Shown: positions 11,723-24,404 of the stretch, piece after piece
Layout: every line of letters starts with the position of its first letter
How positions within the stretch are numbered: the stretch's first letter is position 1
From: Pipra filicauda
Taxonomy: Eukaryota; Chordata; Aves; Passeriformes; Pipridae
Reading direction: 5' to 3'
Length of the DNA stretch: 64,000 bases
Assembly: GCF_003945595.2 (NCBI RefSeq)
Contig: NW_024104348.1
Coordinates: 1,147,648 to 1,211,647, forward strand
Notes under the pieces: model-generated
What the model saw: only the letters and a program-made list of their open reading frames with translations
What the model was told of the DNA's origin: nothing
The model's database searches: none
Translations under genes and position numbers: made by a program

Positions 11723-14429
11723 TACATCTTGGGAAACCAAAATCTATCCCAAGAAGTTTGAACACAGGCAAGAGAAATTTGAGAACAAATGGTTAAAATG
11801 CTAACCTTTAAATTTTATGTAGCACATGAAGTAAAAGATCCGTGCAAATAATGTAAATGTTAATGACATTCAGAGTAGTTATATCTTAAATTTGTTACAG
11901 TTTAATCCTGTCTAAAGTGCTCTTTATCAGTCTGCAGTGCTAAGTCTCAAATTTTTACGCCCATGTTTCCCCCGCATCTGAATTACTCCCATTGCAGCAC
12001 CAATATAAGGTTTTCTTGTCTACAACCCATACCTTGAGTTTGCACTAGTGAAATGTATCCATTTCGATCTTCATTTGTACAGTACTGTGCCTTCTTCAGT
12101 CTATGATGTATCATTGGGGCAGATAGACCCACAGCTAACTTCTCTGTGATGGGACAACGTAGGTGTGGCCTGCATAGACATGAGACGGGAAAGAGCCGTT
12201 TGCACTCTGGAGGGTAAGGCTCCAGGGCAGATCAGGACCTCATGTCCTTCCTCAGGAAAAAAAATAAAGAAATCAGTACTGATATTTGATTCCTCAATGC
12301 TATCAGAGTTTGTACCTGTAGAATCTCAGAAGTGCCAAGCTTGAGAGATATTCTATCTCGTTTCATTGGTGTGCAGATACTCAGGATATTTGATCTAAGG
12401 AATAGGCAGGAACTAGGGCTTGTTAGAGCAGATGTCATAAAAAAAAAGATTTATTTTCTTTTTCCCCCCCTTGACAATGTCGGCTGATGGGGGTCAGAAA
12501 TTGGACTATTCCAGATAACAGTGAGCAGAAATCATATGTACCACTTTGTGCTTTTGTAGATTGGAGATCACCTAGTGTAGCTCACAGTCAGAATGTGTAC
12601 AAGGATAGTGAAACAAAATATAATCTAATGTTACAATAGGATCAAGATCTGAAGAAAATCTATAAAAAAAGTGGGAGCATAAAAAAGTAGAAACTCCAAA
12701 GGCCTAGAACTTTGCTGATATCTGTAAAAGCTTCGCTAGATTGCTTTACCATGTGTCCTCTGCACCAAAATGCAGATCCAAAGGGTAAAAGAGGGAATAT
12801 ACACAGAGGCTGCACTCACTAAAGTGAAGCACTACGTGTGAATTCTCATCAACTCTGCTGAGTATTTTGTAAAGAGCGTTCTTCTGCTTGTGCCTTACAA
12901 GGCTGGATTTTGTCTTTGCAAACTGTTGGACAAAACTAATTCCCTGAGTGTCTAGTAAAAAACACAAACAAACAAAAACCAAAACAAAAACACAAACAAA
13001 CAAGAACAAACAAAAACCAACCTAACAACAATCAGACAAACAAAACTGAAAGAACTTAATTAAATGTTTACAATTTCTATGTCATATTCTAGGACTCTAT
13101 GATTTACATCTCTAGAAACTCTCACTGTCATGGCTTCCCAGTGAGCTTCCTACCTCTGGCATACCTTTTGGTGGTCAGAAGATAACTACATCTTTTAAAC
13201 TTACTCTCAGCTTGTCTTTGGATTGAATCTCATCTTGTGTTTCTTGTCCCTCTGAGAATTTCTGAATTGCAGGGCATATTTTTTTTTGTTCCATTTCCCA
13301 GTATCCTGTTTCGAGTACCACTGAGATTAGGTATCTAGCTGGAAAACATCACTATACCACACACCTGGGCTTTCCTCCTACAGATATGTGGGCTTGTGGT
13401 GAGGGAAGTGAGGAGGAAGGCTATGCACCAGCTCTTGTTTTGATGTACTGTTGGGAAAGTCAAAGGGCACTCCCAAGGCTGAGTTGGGACGTGCTTCTTT
13501 TGAACTGCAGTTCAGACAGAACTCTCTCATATGTTTCTTACAAATTGATTACTGTGTTTGCTGCTCCTCACATTTTAGAAAGAGCTATGTGTTTCACCAC
13601 TGCGCTGTTAAATATCCTTATAGATGATGAGTGAAAGTGAACCTAGGAATCTCTGGAGTTCCTCACTTGATATTACTTTCCAAACTATCAAAGCATCCTT
13701 TTGGTACTGATAACTTGAATCTGTGCGTCCTGAACCGGCTTTCAGTAAGGGGTCGTAGTAACACAGATGTTAGGGGCCTCAAACACATTTTGCAACAAGC
13801 CCCACTTCAGTCTAAAGGAGGAACTTGTTCTGTGGTCTCTGATTCTCTCCTTTTATCCCCTATCTCTACAACTCTGAGAAAAATCTATGACAGCTCTGTA
13901 GAGCATAAAGTATGCTCTGTTTCAATGTTTTATTCCCTGTAGAGAATTCATGCTTTCTCTCTCTTATTCTCACCTCCATGACCATAGTTTAATATTCTAG
14001 TGTTTTCAATTATATCTTGGAAAGTTTTCTGGCTCTATTCCACCAGCAATTATCATAGAATATTTCAAACAGCTGACTTCAGACTTTTTCTGCAGAAAAT
14101 AGACTCCTACCATCTAGTGGTTTAAGTTGTTAAATTGGTTTTGTACATGGACTTTTTCACTCAGAAACTCAGATTTTATTTTAAACAGATATTTTAAACT
14201 CCTTTGAAGGAGCACAACTGACTCCTCTTTATCACGAAGCAGCCACCCCTAGCTTAGATACATGAAGACTTGACTGCACAAGTAGTCAAGCTGGTTATCT
14301 TTCTCCCTTGAGAAGAATAACAAGGGAAGAGAATGAATGAAGCTGATAGAGACAAGCCATAGATTTGGGGTTTCATACCCAGAAGAAGCAGGGAACACTC
14401 CCTCATTCATCCTCACATGTGCAGAGATA
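11723..14429. other. No recognisable gene
   Basis: Nothing coding is recognised. The notable element is a CAAA-type simple repeat near 12957-13040. Open frames near 13386-13942 on plus are unremarkable and show no motif. Confidence 0.6.
12957..13040. repeat. (CAAA)n-type simple repeat
   Basis: A-rich interrupted repeat built from AAACAAACAAAAACCAAAAC-like words. On the minus strand it reads as a spurious Val/Phe/Cys-rich peptide. Confidence 0.85.
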
Positions 14430-14582
14430 AATACCCTTGGAGATGTACAAGCTTTGCCTGAAAGGCCCTGAGCAACCTGACACAGTTTTGGTGTTAACTC
14501 TGCTGTGAGTAGATATTTGGACTAAAGACCTCCAGTTATCCCTTCCCACCCTTATCTTTTTCTGATTCAGTTTATCATTGGT
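14430..14582 (+). mobile_element. CR1 LINE 3' end, heavily diverged
   Basis: The words CCCTTGGAGATGTACAAGCT, GCCCTGAGCAACCTGACACA and CTCTGCTGTGAGTAGATATT, with a TTTTTCTGATTCA end, follow the order of a CR1 tail. The tail octamers are degraded, so this is an ancient copy. Confidence 0.7.
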
Positions 14583-17500
14583 AGATGAGCAATCACATCT
14601 TCTTTCAACAGGAATGTAGACACTTCCTTACTTGGGCTCCAGTCAAAAAACAAGGGCAGCTTCCCATATGTATTCTCCACCTAACAGAGATGTCATACTA
14701 GTGCAGGGACCAGAAGTCCAGTTTCCCTGTATAAAACTCCACTTACTTGTTCATCATATGTGTTTCTCTACCTACTGATGCCCTGGCTGGACACCTAATT
14801 AAACAGAGAAGTGTATTTCCACTGCCAACTGAACTGCAGGCTTTGTGGCTTTTGTCTCTGAATAAGCTTATCCTGCACATGGTCTGCCTTGCTCTTATTT
14901 GGCTTGCAAAACAGGAATAAATGAAATTATTACACCATCCTGCAAATGAAGGGGAGTAACTTTCTTTTCCGCAGAAATTGCCTGAGATAATTCTCTTGCC
15001 TTCATATCTCAGCTCTGCTCCCCCTCGTGGTCCAGTGGCTGTGGAGCCTCAGAAGCCCCAGCTGCCTCCAGGAGAGCGCAGCCCATCTCACCCATCAGGA
15101 CCACATGAAATTTAAGTTTTGTCTGGTGATGGCGGGGATTTTGTTTCTTTGGTCAACAGTAAAGCCATGAGAGACTGAGAGACCTATTGAAAAGAAAAAA
15201 AAAAAAAAGGCAAAACTGGGCTTTGCTTACATTAAGTGCGACATTTTGGATAGACAAGTGGGAAGCAATGCAAAACCAGTCATAATACAGTCTGATTCAT
15301 GTTCCCATTCATAAAACTGCCCTAAATGGCACAAATCTGGGTCACAGGAGTTAGTTACTTTCTATTATACTATTAAATACTATTTATAACACATTATATA
15401 CTTATAAACCCAAAAAGTGCAATTCTACACTTAAAACTCCTCTTCAAGAGCACATTCTTCCTGGGCCCATTTGAAAATATTATTTTATCTTTGTGACATT
15501 AAGTTTTCACAAGATGATTCAATTTCTCCTTGAGCATTACTAACACAACAGTACATATATGATAAACATAAAATTTGACCCAGATAAATTCAATTTCCAT
15601 TAAAAATGCTCATGACTTCTTTAACTAGGTTGTAGAAAAACAGAATTATAATACTTTTAGTAGTTGAATCATAGCTCAAAATATAGCAATAACAATCTCT
15701 TCATGGCAAATACCTCTCTGTAATTTGTAATTTGTTCATATTTTCTAGCTGTTCTTCCCCACTCTTGGATTAATTACGCTAAAGTATGAAAGTACCTCAC
15801 CAACTCTGGAAAAAATCGTCAGCATTAATAACATGCAGTAAGCAGCCATATCACTAGTCACTTTGATAGTGTGATTTTAAATTTCTTTGTTCTACACTTG
15901 CAGCTGTATGTGTGAATTAATCAATCTTTTGTTTTCTGGGTGTTTATAATAGATATTTTAAAGCTTTTATGTATGTTTCATGTCTGCAATTATTTTTATG
16001 CTCCTCTTCTTGACAAATTACAGTTGCTTCCACAATCTCAACACAATAAACTTGTCTTTATTCCTTGCTGTTGTAGCTTAATCTTGGTGTTGTAGTGTTG
16101 CTATGCTGTGCAGAAATTAGTTACCACTGGTTACTGTGTTAGCAACCTGTGTTCTTCCTGAGAGGTTTCAATGTGGGTATCAAGAGAAAATATTTGAAAT
16201 AGATACTTGTTGCATTGCAAGTGGGAAGAGGGCGTTGAACGTGTTAACATCTTCCCAACTCACTGCCAACTCTACTCGCAGTTCAGCCTCCCACTTGATT
16301 TTTGAAACCTGAACTCTTAATTAAATCAAAACATGAAAACTAAAATGAATGCTGAGAGCAACTGTATACCAAAACCACAATGAAACACGACACAGACTTT
16401 AGGAGACCTGATTTTCAGCAGTGACTAGGCTAAAGGCCCTATGCTGCTGAGCCATCTGGTCTTCCCTCTACTTTACATGCCAATTTGTAGAACCAGACGG
16501 TCTTATATCTTTGCATACCAATTTGTAAAACCAGACTGTCTCATATGCTTGCACTTGAGCAGGTGAAGCCAAGGGTACACATTGGGTGGATATCGACCTT
16601 CCCATGGTCACTTTTTCCTAGGCTTGCCTGGAAGACAACTGAGCACAGCAGAATTTTTAGAGTCAAGAGCTTTAGGTTAGGGATACAATGCTGGAATTAT
16701 TAATAACGCCTTCAGTCAGCTTTTTGATGTGGAGGTGCTTGCAGGGCAAAGTGAAACTAACTCTGAAACCAACCAGCTGGCATAGAGCTTCACCTCATTC
16801 TTCAGCTCCACTTTGGTCTCCTGATTATTTTTTGTCTTACATTCCTGGTTACTTCCTGAAACAATCCATTAAAGGAAACTTAAGGCCTGTACAACAACCC
16901 AGTTGGTAAACAAAAAGCTTGTAAAGTCTAGAAATTTTTTATTCTGGAGAGAAATGGAAGGTGATTTAAGCATATTTCTTTCCCATTAGCCTGTTTATAG
17001 GGGTGTGGACTGTATTCTTTTATATCCTATAGGAATCTTTCAGGTTTTATATGCTGGGCACAAAATTTCATATAATAATACAAAGCAATCTCAGTAAGGA
17101 CTCATCTCTCTTCTTTTGTAAGTCTTCTGTCTATAAATATCTGCAAAAGAAACTCCTATAGCATTCTAGTTTTTGTCATAGTAAAGTATGTAAATAGTAA
17201 AGCACACTAAATATTGCCATTGCCTTTGGCATGTTCGATGATAAACATGGTAAACAGGAGCCTTTTGTCAATAAAGCAAATCAACATCTGTGACAGCTTT
17301 TCACCCTCATGATATTAACATCCATTTTTCTATGCTTACTACTATCCCCACATCCATTTCATTTTGCCACTCCACTGTAAACAGTTGTATTAATTTCACC
17401 TTGGTGCTTTCCTTGTGCTTCAGATCAAAATACAAAAAAAGCTATTTGGGTAAATATAGGATTATCTACAGGTTTTCTAAGCTTTTGAAGAATCCAGAAG

Positions 17501-18129
17501 AAAGGAGGCTGGTGGACTCACTTTCCATGTAAGCCAAAATGGATAGGTTGTTATAACATGACTGTCAAGGGGAGGTGAATACATTGAAACTTCTTCCAAG
17601 CGCTTAAAATTGGACTTTTGGCAGTTTTTCAACTTCCCTTACCCATAGTAGAAACAAATTCCTTTTTTCTATTTGGTTTCCTAGGAAAATAGGGAAATAT
17701 TTTTAATGCAAGTGCATTTAATTCTTTTAGGAGATTGACTATTTATAGGAGCGTATCTAGGCAGTGTCTTACCTGGATTGCCAGTACAATATGACAAGTG
17801 TGAAGAAAAAAACCAAGAATTTTTCACTGGTTTCTTTCTATGCTGAAAGGGAGATTTCACTGGTATCCTACCAGTATCACCGGTAGTACTCAAGATATCC
17901 CACCTTGAAGTGTCTCTTTGGAATGGCATGTACCATTCAAGGTGCTGGATCTTAAGCACCCTTAAGTACTACTTGAGTACCCTTTAAATACCCTCAAAAT
18001 CTGTGCCATCATCATCCAAACTCTCTTCATTTTTGAGAAAGTGGACAGCATTGATATTATCATAGAGGCCTTACAGGTTGAGCTCTGGTGCTCAACCACT
18101 GATAAGGTCTGTGTTCTCATACAGTGCTT
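14583..18129. other. No recognisable gene
   Basis: AT-rich DNA without convincing exons. A moderately GC-rich patch near 15010-15105 follows a CTTCATATCTCAG acceptor-like site but resembles nothing I know. A 38-bp tandem duplication lies at 16476-16551. Confidence 0.55.
16476..16551. repeat. 38-bp tandem duplication, two copies
   Basis: Two adjacent units begin CATGCCAATTTGTAGAACCA and CATACCAATTTGTAAAACCA. They remain aligned through AGACGGTCTTATATCTTTG and AGACTGTCTCATATGCTTG, with about six mismatches. The divergence suggests an old local duplication. Confidence 0.8.
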
Positions 18130-18300
18130 GCTCAGGGCCACCTTTACAAACTTAATTGCAAGGATGAATACTCTGTTTTTATGGCTGTGTAAATCACAAA
18201 GTGATTCTTAGGGATGTCTTAGTTGGTTTCACTGGAAAACTTCATGATGCCCCTGTTTGCCAGATCTCAGGTCTCTCCAAATTTAGGAATGTAAGCATTC
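18130..18300 (+). pseudogene. Decayed Harbinger/HARBI1-like transposase fragment
   Basis: One frame reads YKLNCKDEYSVFMAV, then an in-frame stop, then VILRDVLVGFTGKLHDAPV and a following S-x-L (SGL). This order matches the DDE nuclease core of PIF/Harbinger transposases and HARBI1-like proteins. That core has Y-x-N-x-K-x-x-Y-S upstream, and D-x-x-V-G-x-x-G-x-x-H-D-A-x-V followed by S-x-L. I could not follow the domain convincingly on either side, so only a fragment of about 50 codons is claimed. With its stop and missing ends it is a dead element remnant. I saw no terminal inverted repeats. Confidence 0.6.
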
Positions 18301-20489
18301 TTCTTCCAAGAAAGGACAAGACCATTTGTGAAAAGCAGGTGCCCAGCTGTGCTCATTCTGTGGGGAGTCTTGAGACCCTACACAACCCAAACAATTACAA
18401 TGCCCATGGAAAGATCTTTGCCATATCCATCTTCAGCTGGAGGTGGAAATGCACTTGTTTAACTCTGTGCTGCCTGACTGGATTCTACTGTTCCCTGCAA
18501 AGTTCTGAAAAGGATTTAGAAATTATCTTTTTTTTTTTTTGTTATTCTATGCTCAACTCCCTACAACAGGGATATTGCTGTCTTACTTCACTTGAGCATT
18601 CCCCAGCTCTCAGCACACAGTGTACTGAGTCAACAGGACTGAAACAACGACTTGGAAATATGGGTGGGGTGGGGTAGAAAAGGGACCTCAGGCAGCTCCT
18701 GTCAATTGAAAGATAACATATTAAAAAGAAAGTAGTTATGACATCTCTTATACACTGCTGCTGCTCTTACCTCATAAGCTACCCCACTTCCCACTCTTAT
18801 CCCTGAGTCCTCTCTACAGACCTGTACAATGCTCGACACAGCTGGCCATAGGGGAGGGGGAAGGGGTGCTGTGAATGGGTGTCGGGATACTGATGAGGAT
18901 AGTCTTAGACTAATGTGTGTGGGAATACTGTGTGGGGACTAATGTGTGGCGGTAGTCTTGGGCTCTGGGATATCTCTTCACTCCATTCATCTGCAAGGAC
19001 ATTGGGTGGAAAGAATGTCCAGAAAGCCTCCACTGCTTGTTGTGCTTCCCACATGCATCTCAGAATGAAAGAACTGTAAGTCTAGCCTGGCTGCTGTTTC
19101 AGTCATGTCATCCCTTCCAAAGGCATCGTCTGTATCCTTACAGTGAGGAGAGATCTGCTGAGGTGCCCCTGATAAGCAACGGTTCATGAGAAATGTCCCT
19201 AGTTCAGGACAGAGCCCTGCTATCTTGCTATCTTCCCACAGCTAGTAGCAGATAACAGTTATCTCTCTGCTATCCCATACCTACAGCTACCAGAAACACA
19301 TGAGGGCCTCTCCCAAGGTTTTGATCATAGTATTATAAACCTCAGTCTTTCTGTCCTTCAGTTTTATTGCCAGACATTTAAGCATATCAACACCTCCTAG
19401 AAGGCAAGTTAGAAACCTCTGCTGTAAAATCCTACTAATCTCAGGAAGGTCTGTTTGGGCTCTAAAGAGCTATGGAGGAGGGAAATATTAAATAAAATAA
19501 CGAAGTTGCTTCTTTCTCCTCTGTTCCTGTCCGGAATTCATCTTCCCTAATTTGTCTGAATCATCCTGTTCCTCCTACATGTAGGAAACTCATAAAATAA
19601 CACTGTTTTGCACCTTTCAGACTCATGCCCACTGCAGTCCAGCATGTGCTGTAGTTCTCACTGGATTGCTAAAGAAATTACAGTAACTGTAGCAGCAGTA
19701 TTATTACTCTTACAATGATAGATTTCAACACTCCCCAGGCATCCTTATTTATATGATGCAGTCTTTCCTGATAAAAGTCACGTGATAAGACCAATGTCTT
19801 AGTCTTTATGTTACCATAGGAACAACCCAAATCTAAAGCATCGCCCTGTAAAAGGAAAGCTTACTTCCTGCAAAGCGGACATAGGAAGCTAATGCTCTTG
19901 TCAAACCGATGGCACTTGAATTTTCTATATCTAGAATAATTCAAGGTTACAGGAGTTTGCACTAACAATCTTTCCTTTTGTGATGGGATGCCAGAGTGCA
20001 ACCATCTGCTAAATTTGGAGAAAACCACAGCTCTTTTCCCCTTCCTTCTAGCCGTGGACTTCCTTCTTCTAACCTTCCAATAATTTACCAGTCTAAAATT
20101 TTTATTGACTTCCCAGTTTCCACTGTCATCTTGATAGAAAAATAATGAAACCAATACTTTAATATTGGTTTATTTGCTTTAAATATTTTTGTTGATCTTT
20201 TGATTCTGCTGTGATGACCATGAATGTACACCTGAATAGGTATGTGTTTGATCACAGAAGTGAGACCACAAATTGACCAAAGCTCTTCATCCTCACAAGC
20301 CATTGAAGCATTTTCCTTTAGATCAAGTGTTATGTTGAAGACCTTTCTTTTTTTTTTTTTTCTTTTAGCAGAGATTTCTTTTTCTTATAAATATAGTGGT
20401 GCATGTAGAATTCTGCCAGGATATTTGCCATAGTGAAGTGTATGGTGATCTGGTCTTAACATGATTATGGGGCTATTTTCCAATAAGCA
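18301..20489. other. No recognisable gene
   Basis: Contains a G-rich patch near 18840-18960 with imperfect repeats of ACTAATGTGTG and TAGTCTT. T-runs lie near 18530-18541 and 20347-20362. It includes the immediate 3' flank of the olfactory receptor gene. Overlapping minus-strand frames near 19861-20303 show no family motif. Confidence 0.55.
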
Positions 20490-21500
20490 CTAAAATTTAC
20501 CACACACACACATCTCAACTCTGATTATATCACAGCTCAGCTGAGCTATTTTCTTCCTTCTCAACATTTTCCTGAGGATCCCTCTGATTTCCTTGTTCCT
20601 CAGGCTATAAATGAGGGGATACAGTAGCGGAGTGATGTTGGTGTAGACCAGAGACACCACCTTGTCTCGAGCTGGTGAGTAACTGGACTTAGGACGAATG
20701 TAAATGAAAGTGGCAGATCCGTAGTGTAATAACGTGATGGCCAAGTGTGAAACACAGGTAGAAAAGGCCTTGCCCTTTCCCACAGAGGACGTGACATGTA
20801 ACAAAGCCGCAGCAATGCAGATATACGAGGTCAGGATTAGGAGGAAGGGGAGCAGCAGAAGGAGCACGCAGGCAGCCAGCAAGGGCAGCTCAGGGGTGTA
20901 GCTCTGTGTACAGGCCAGGTGCAGCACAGCAGGGACGTCACAGAAAAAGTGGTTGATGTGACGAGAATGACAGAAAGGTAAGCGGAAAACAGCCACTGTC
21001 AACCCCAGGGCAACAGCAAAGGCTCCCAGGCAGCACACCACAGCAAGCCTGAGGCAGAACCCTTCGCTCATCACAACCATGTAGTGAAGGGGCTGACAGA
21101 TGGCAACGTAGCGGTCGTAGGACATGGCTACCAGGAGGAAGCATTCAGCCCCACCGAGTGTGACAAAAAGGTGCATCTGTGCAGCACAGCCTATGAAAGA
21201 AATGGTGCTGCCATCCACCACTATCAGGCTGAGGAGTGCCTTAGGGACAATGACTAGGGTATAGCAGAGCTCGATGGCAGAGAGCTGGCAGAGGAAGAAA
21301 AGCATGGGGGGACGTGAAGGCTCCATAACCACTGCCATGAAGACCATCATATTCCCTGCCAACGTGACCAAATGAACAATGAGAAAAAAAAGGAAGAGGA
21401 GGACCCGCAGACAGAGCAGCTCAGAGAAGCCAAGCAGGAGGAACTCCATGGTTGCACCAGTGCTCATATTGTCCCTCTCCATGCAGCCTTCACATGGCAT
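20490..21500 (-). CDS. Olfactory receptor, family 10-like
   Basis: Odorant-receptor class A GPCR of olfactory sensory neurons, uninterrupted at 336 residues (typical about 310-320). Seen: an N-terminal NMS glycosylation sequon (11-13), LAGN in TM1 (47-50), PMLFFL (65-70, usually PMYFFL), C105 at the top of TM3, MSYDRYVAIC (126-135), second-loop cysteines 177/187/197, KAFSTCVSHL (244-253) and SLRNKE after TM7. The family-10 call rests on recalled features such as FIYIRPKSSY and is not a computed placement. A CTTTTGCTTCTCTCCCTGTAG acceptor sits directly before the first ATG, so this is the coding exon of a gene with an upstream non-coding exon; starts at Met-7 or Met-12 are also possible. The TM7 motif normally NPxxY reads YPLIY (Y294), and the C-terminal tail is long and runs into a CA repeat. 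Confidence 0.93.
   Translation of the reverse strand: MPCEGCMERDNMSTGATMEFLLLGFSELLCLRVLLFLFFLIVHLVTLAGNMMVFMAVVMEPSRPPMLFFLCQLSAIELCYTLVIVPKALLSLIVVDGSTISFIGCAAQMHLFVTLGGAECFLLVAMSYDRYVAICQPLHYMVVMSEGFCLRLAVVCCLGAFAVALGLTVAVFRLPFCHSRHINHFFCDVPAVLHLACTQSYTPELPLLAACVLLLLLPFLLILTSYICIAAALLHVTSSVGKGKAFSTCVSHLAITLLHYGSATFIYIRPKSSYSPARDKVVSLVYTNITPLLYPLIYSLRNKEIRGILRKMLRRKKIAQLSCDIIRVEMCVCGKF
20499..20513. repeat. (CA)n microsatellite in olfactory receptor C-terminus
   Basis: A short CA repeat lies inside the last codons of the receptor frame and encodes part of the terminal CVCGKF. Length changes here would alter only the last few residues. Confidence 0.85.
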
Positions 21501-24404
21501 CTACAGGGAGAGAAGCAAAAGGGAGACAGTTGAATTTGACCTGATTCTTGGCAATCAATTCCATATAAGAAATAGTGTTGCAGTACTGTAGAACCAGTGT
21601 AGTAAAGCTGATTGTGTAGGGAGGAAGGTGATTTAGCTAAAAAAAAGCAAACTGATTTCACTCAGTCACATTCAGCATGCTCTCGACCCACATTCTCACA
21701 ACCACCAAGGTTCTTGTGCCTGAATGATCTCCCTAGGATTCTTTGCCATAACTTTGATGACAAAGAATTTCAACAGTTCTGTCTTCATCACTTCTTCTGA
21801 GTTGTTCTTAGGTTTGTGACCATGTGCAAGTTTTGAACATGCATTAGGTACCCTTTAGGAGGTAACTCTGATTAGTCTCTCTGTCCTGTCCTTTCTGATC
21901 TGAGTGTCCTAAGAAGCTGCAGACAGATGCGTTTGCATCTTGATGACCATCAACAAGTAGGTCTTGGAGACATTCTGCTACTGTTTCTTCTGGTGCTTCC
22001 ACTCCCAGGCAGACCCATTTGTTCTCTGTTCACACCACTAATGCAGCCCTCTATATCTGTGCCAGAGATGTACAAGGGCACCTAAACAGTGAGCTGGAGC
22101 TTCTGTGCTACTGCTTGACTCCCATTAAGGGGAATTTGAGATGTTTGCTGATTGGCTTTTCCCTCTGCTACAGTAGATCTACCATAAAGTTCACACAGAA
22201 GCAAGGTTTCAGTGATTAGGCATGAGGATTGCAAATTAGAGCTGATGTTTTCGCTGCTTACATCTTTATACCTGGCTCCACCCTATGGCATCAGAGTTAA
22301 AGTAAACAACCAAAGATTTCCATGACAACATACTTTGTAACTGGTTTTTTAAAGAAAATGCAAAGCTAATATTTTGGACTTAGAGAGAATGAGATTCTGC
22401 TTTTCACAAGAAGAACAGAAATTTCCTAGGAATATGGAGTGATACAAAGCTATTTAAGTAGAAAAACCTAGGAAAGATAAGGATGTAGAGAGCCATATAA
22501 TAATAAATTACATATACTGGTCACAGTTGAACAGTGTTCACTGCTCATGTGTTCATCATGGAATACAATATTTACTACAAGGAATAATTCCCACTCTTTC
22601 TACACTTTGTTGTAAAATAAGAATAAAAGCAGTGATTCTTTGAAGATTTCGGCTTATATTAAAAAACCAGCAATATTTTAGTGTGAAAGAAACTGGAAAA
22701 TTACATCAAATATCATGAAAGACAAATAAAAGGAATGGGAAGTTGATGGGAAAAGTATTAGTCGAGACAGGTGTTTTCCTGGAAAAAGCCATCTCAAAAA
22801 AGCTCCAGAAAGAAATAACCAATAAAATTGAGGAGGTGAATATACTAAGCCTACAGATCTTTCTTTTATTTTTACCCTAAGGTTTCCTTGTGATTCAGTA
22901 TCTCAGCAGGATTCAAAACATCTGGGGACTCAGACGAATAATGAAAACCTCCACAATTATATTACCTCAGTGCAAAACTAGGAATTAAATTTCTCTGCTT
23001 CAGAGCAGAAGTCAGCAAAATTGACAGGTTAGGAAGAAACTACCATAAGCTCCAAGACAAAAAAAATGGACAGTCAGTGAAGACCAAGAAGGAGCTCTTT
23101 AGAGAACACAGAGGGAACAGCAATCCTGCAAAAGGAGGTAACTCAACAAAGACCACTGCTAGAAACAGTTCCCAGGGTTATAAAGCCACAACTAACTCCT
23201 ACATCTACCTTTTGCTGCTGCAAGACCTCCCCAACAGCTATTCTAAAGTCTGACTACAAAGCTTTCTTGATACTCTATGTAAGTAGTAGGTCTTCACAGA
23301 AAACAGGAGTAACAGGTTGATACATGACTGTGGACTCAGTCACTGAGGACCAGCTTGCTCCAAGTACTGAGACTTTAAGAGGATTCTACTAAGCACAACA
23401 AAGGTAAAATGTGGGGAAGAAAGAGGGGGTTCCCTCCCTTTGGTTTGGATCTGATCACTTCAGTGACAACATACCGTCTTCTCTGGGTTAGAAGGTAAGG
23501 AAATAAAGACTTCTTCCCCTTGATGATGTGCGCTGCTCAGTCTGGGCTGAGATTCTGTTTCTTGCCCAGTCTGGGGTCCCTCTGGCTGTGAGTGTCCCTA
23601 GGGCCAATGCTTTCTTTCAGCATCTCATATTAATTCTCTCTGCAGGATCCAGCTCCTTATATACCATATGACACAGAAGTCTGTCCTCTTCCCCGATGCC
23701 TCTGTTCTCCCTGCACAAATGACAGGAAATTCCACTCCAGCTTTTCTGTAAATCAAGCAATAGGATGTAATTGGACCTTCAGAGGAAGGCAGAGTTGTAG
23801 CACTAGCACTCTCCTCTCTTGTTCTTTTCACTGAAGCAATTGAAAGTACCTGATTATTTCCTGGGATAGTTTGTACCTGGAATGGCAACATTTTAATTAA
23901 CAGAATGTGTTGCTGCTCTTCTTAAAAATAAATCTGTGGGTCTTTAAGTAAGTTTAAACTAAACTCACACTTAAAGGCAAAGCAAAGCAGATATAAAAAC
24001 TTTAAACCCATCTGTGTGTGGAGTTTTCACGAGTTCAGATGACCCATTGTTTCTTATTTAGTCAGATGAAATCACTATTCAGCAGTAAGTAGGACTGCGA
24101 TTATTTGAACCCAGTTTATTTTCATTGCCATTGTTACATTCATTCCTGGCCACTTACACTGAAATCTAAAGAGATCTGTAGGCTTCCGTGAGTACAAAAG
24201 AGAGGCAAACTCAAGATTTTTGACCGCTACAATGGATCTGCTTTCTGTTAACCCAGCTTGGCAGAAACATGTGAATACGCTATTTTAAGATTTTTCACAA
24301 GTTTAAAAGAAGTCCTTTCAAAATATTCTTCTATATTTTATCTATATGGCATAGTCATTTTGGGACAAAACTGCTTCATGCATCAATCCAGTTTGGGGAC
24401 GAAT
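21501..24404. other. No recognisable gene; upstream of olfactory receptor
   Basis: This should include the intron and non-coding leader exon of the olfactory receptor gene, but I cannot place that exon. No repeat family is recognised with confidence. Confidence 0.5.

Noticed and set aside
15010..15115. GC-richer patch after an acceptor-like site read as an exon
   Set aside because: About 35 codons, no donor in a sensible place and no recognisable protein.
18201..18677. 158-codon plus frame taken as a whole gene
   Set aside because: Only the first 30 or so codons match the Harbinger core, and the matching region extends upstream through a stop, so the frame as a gene is an artefact.
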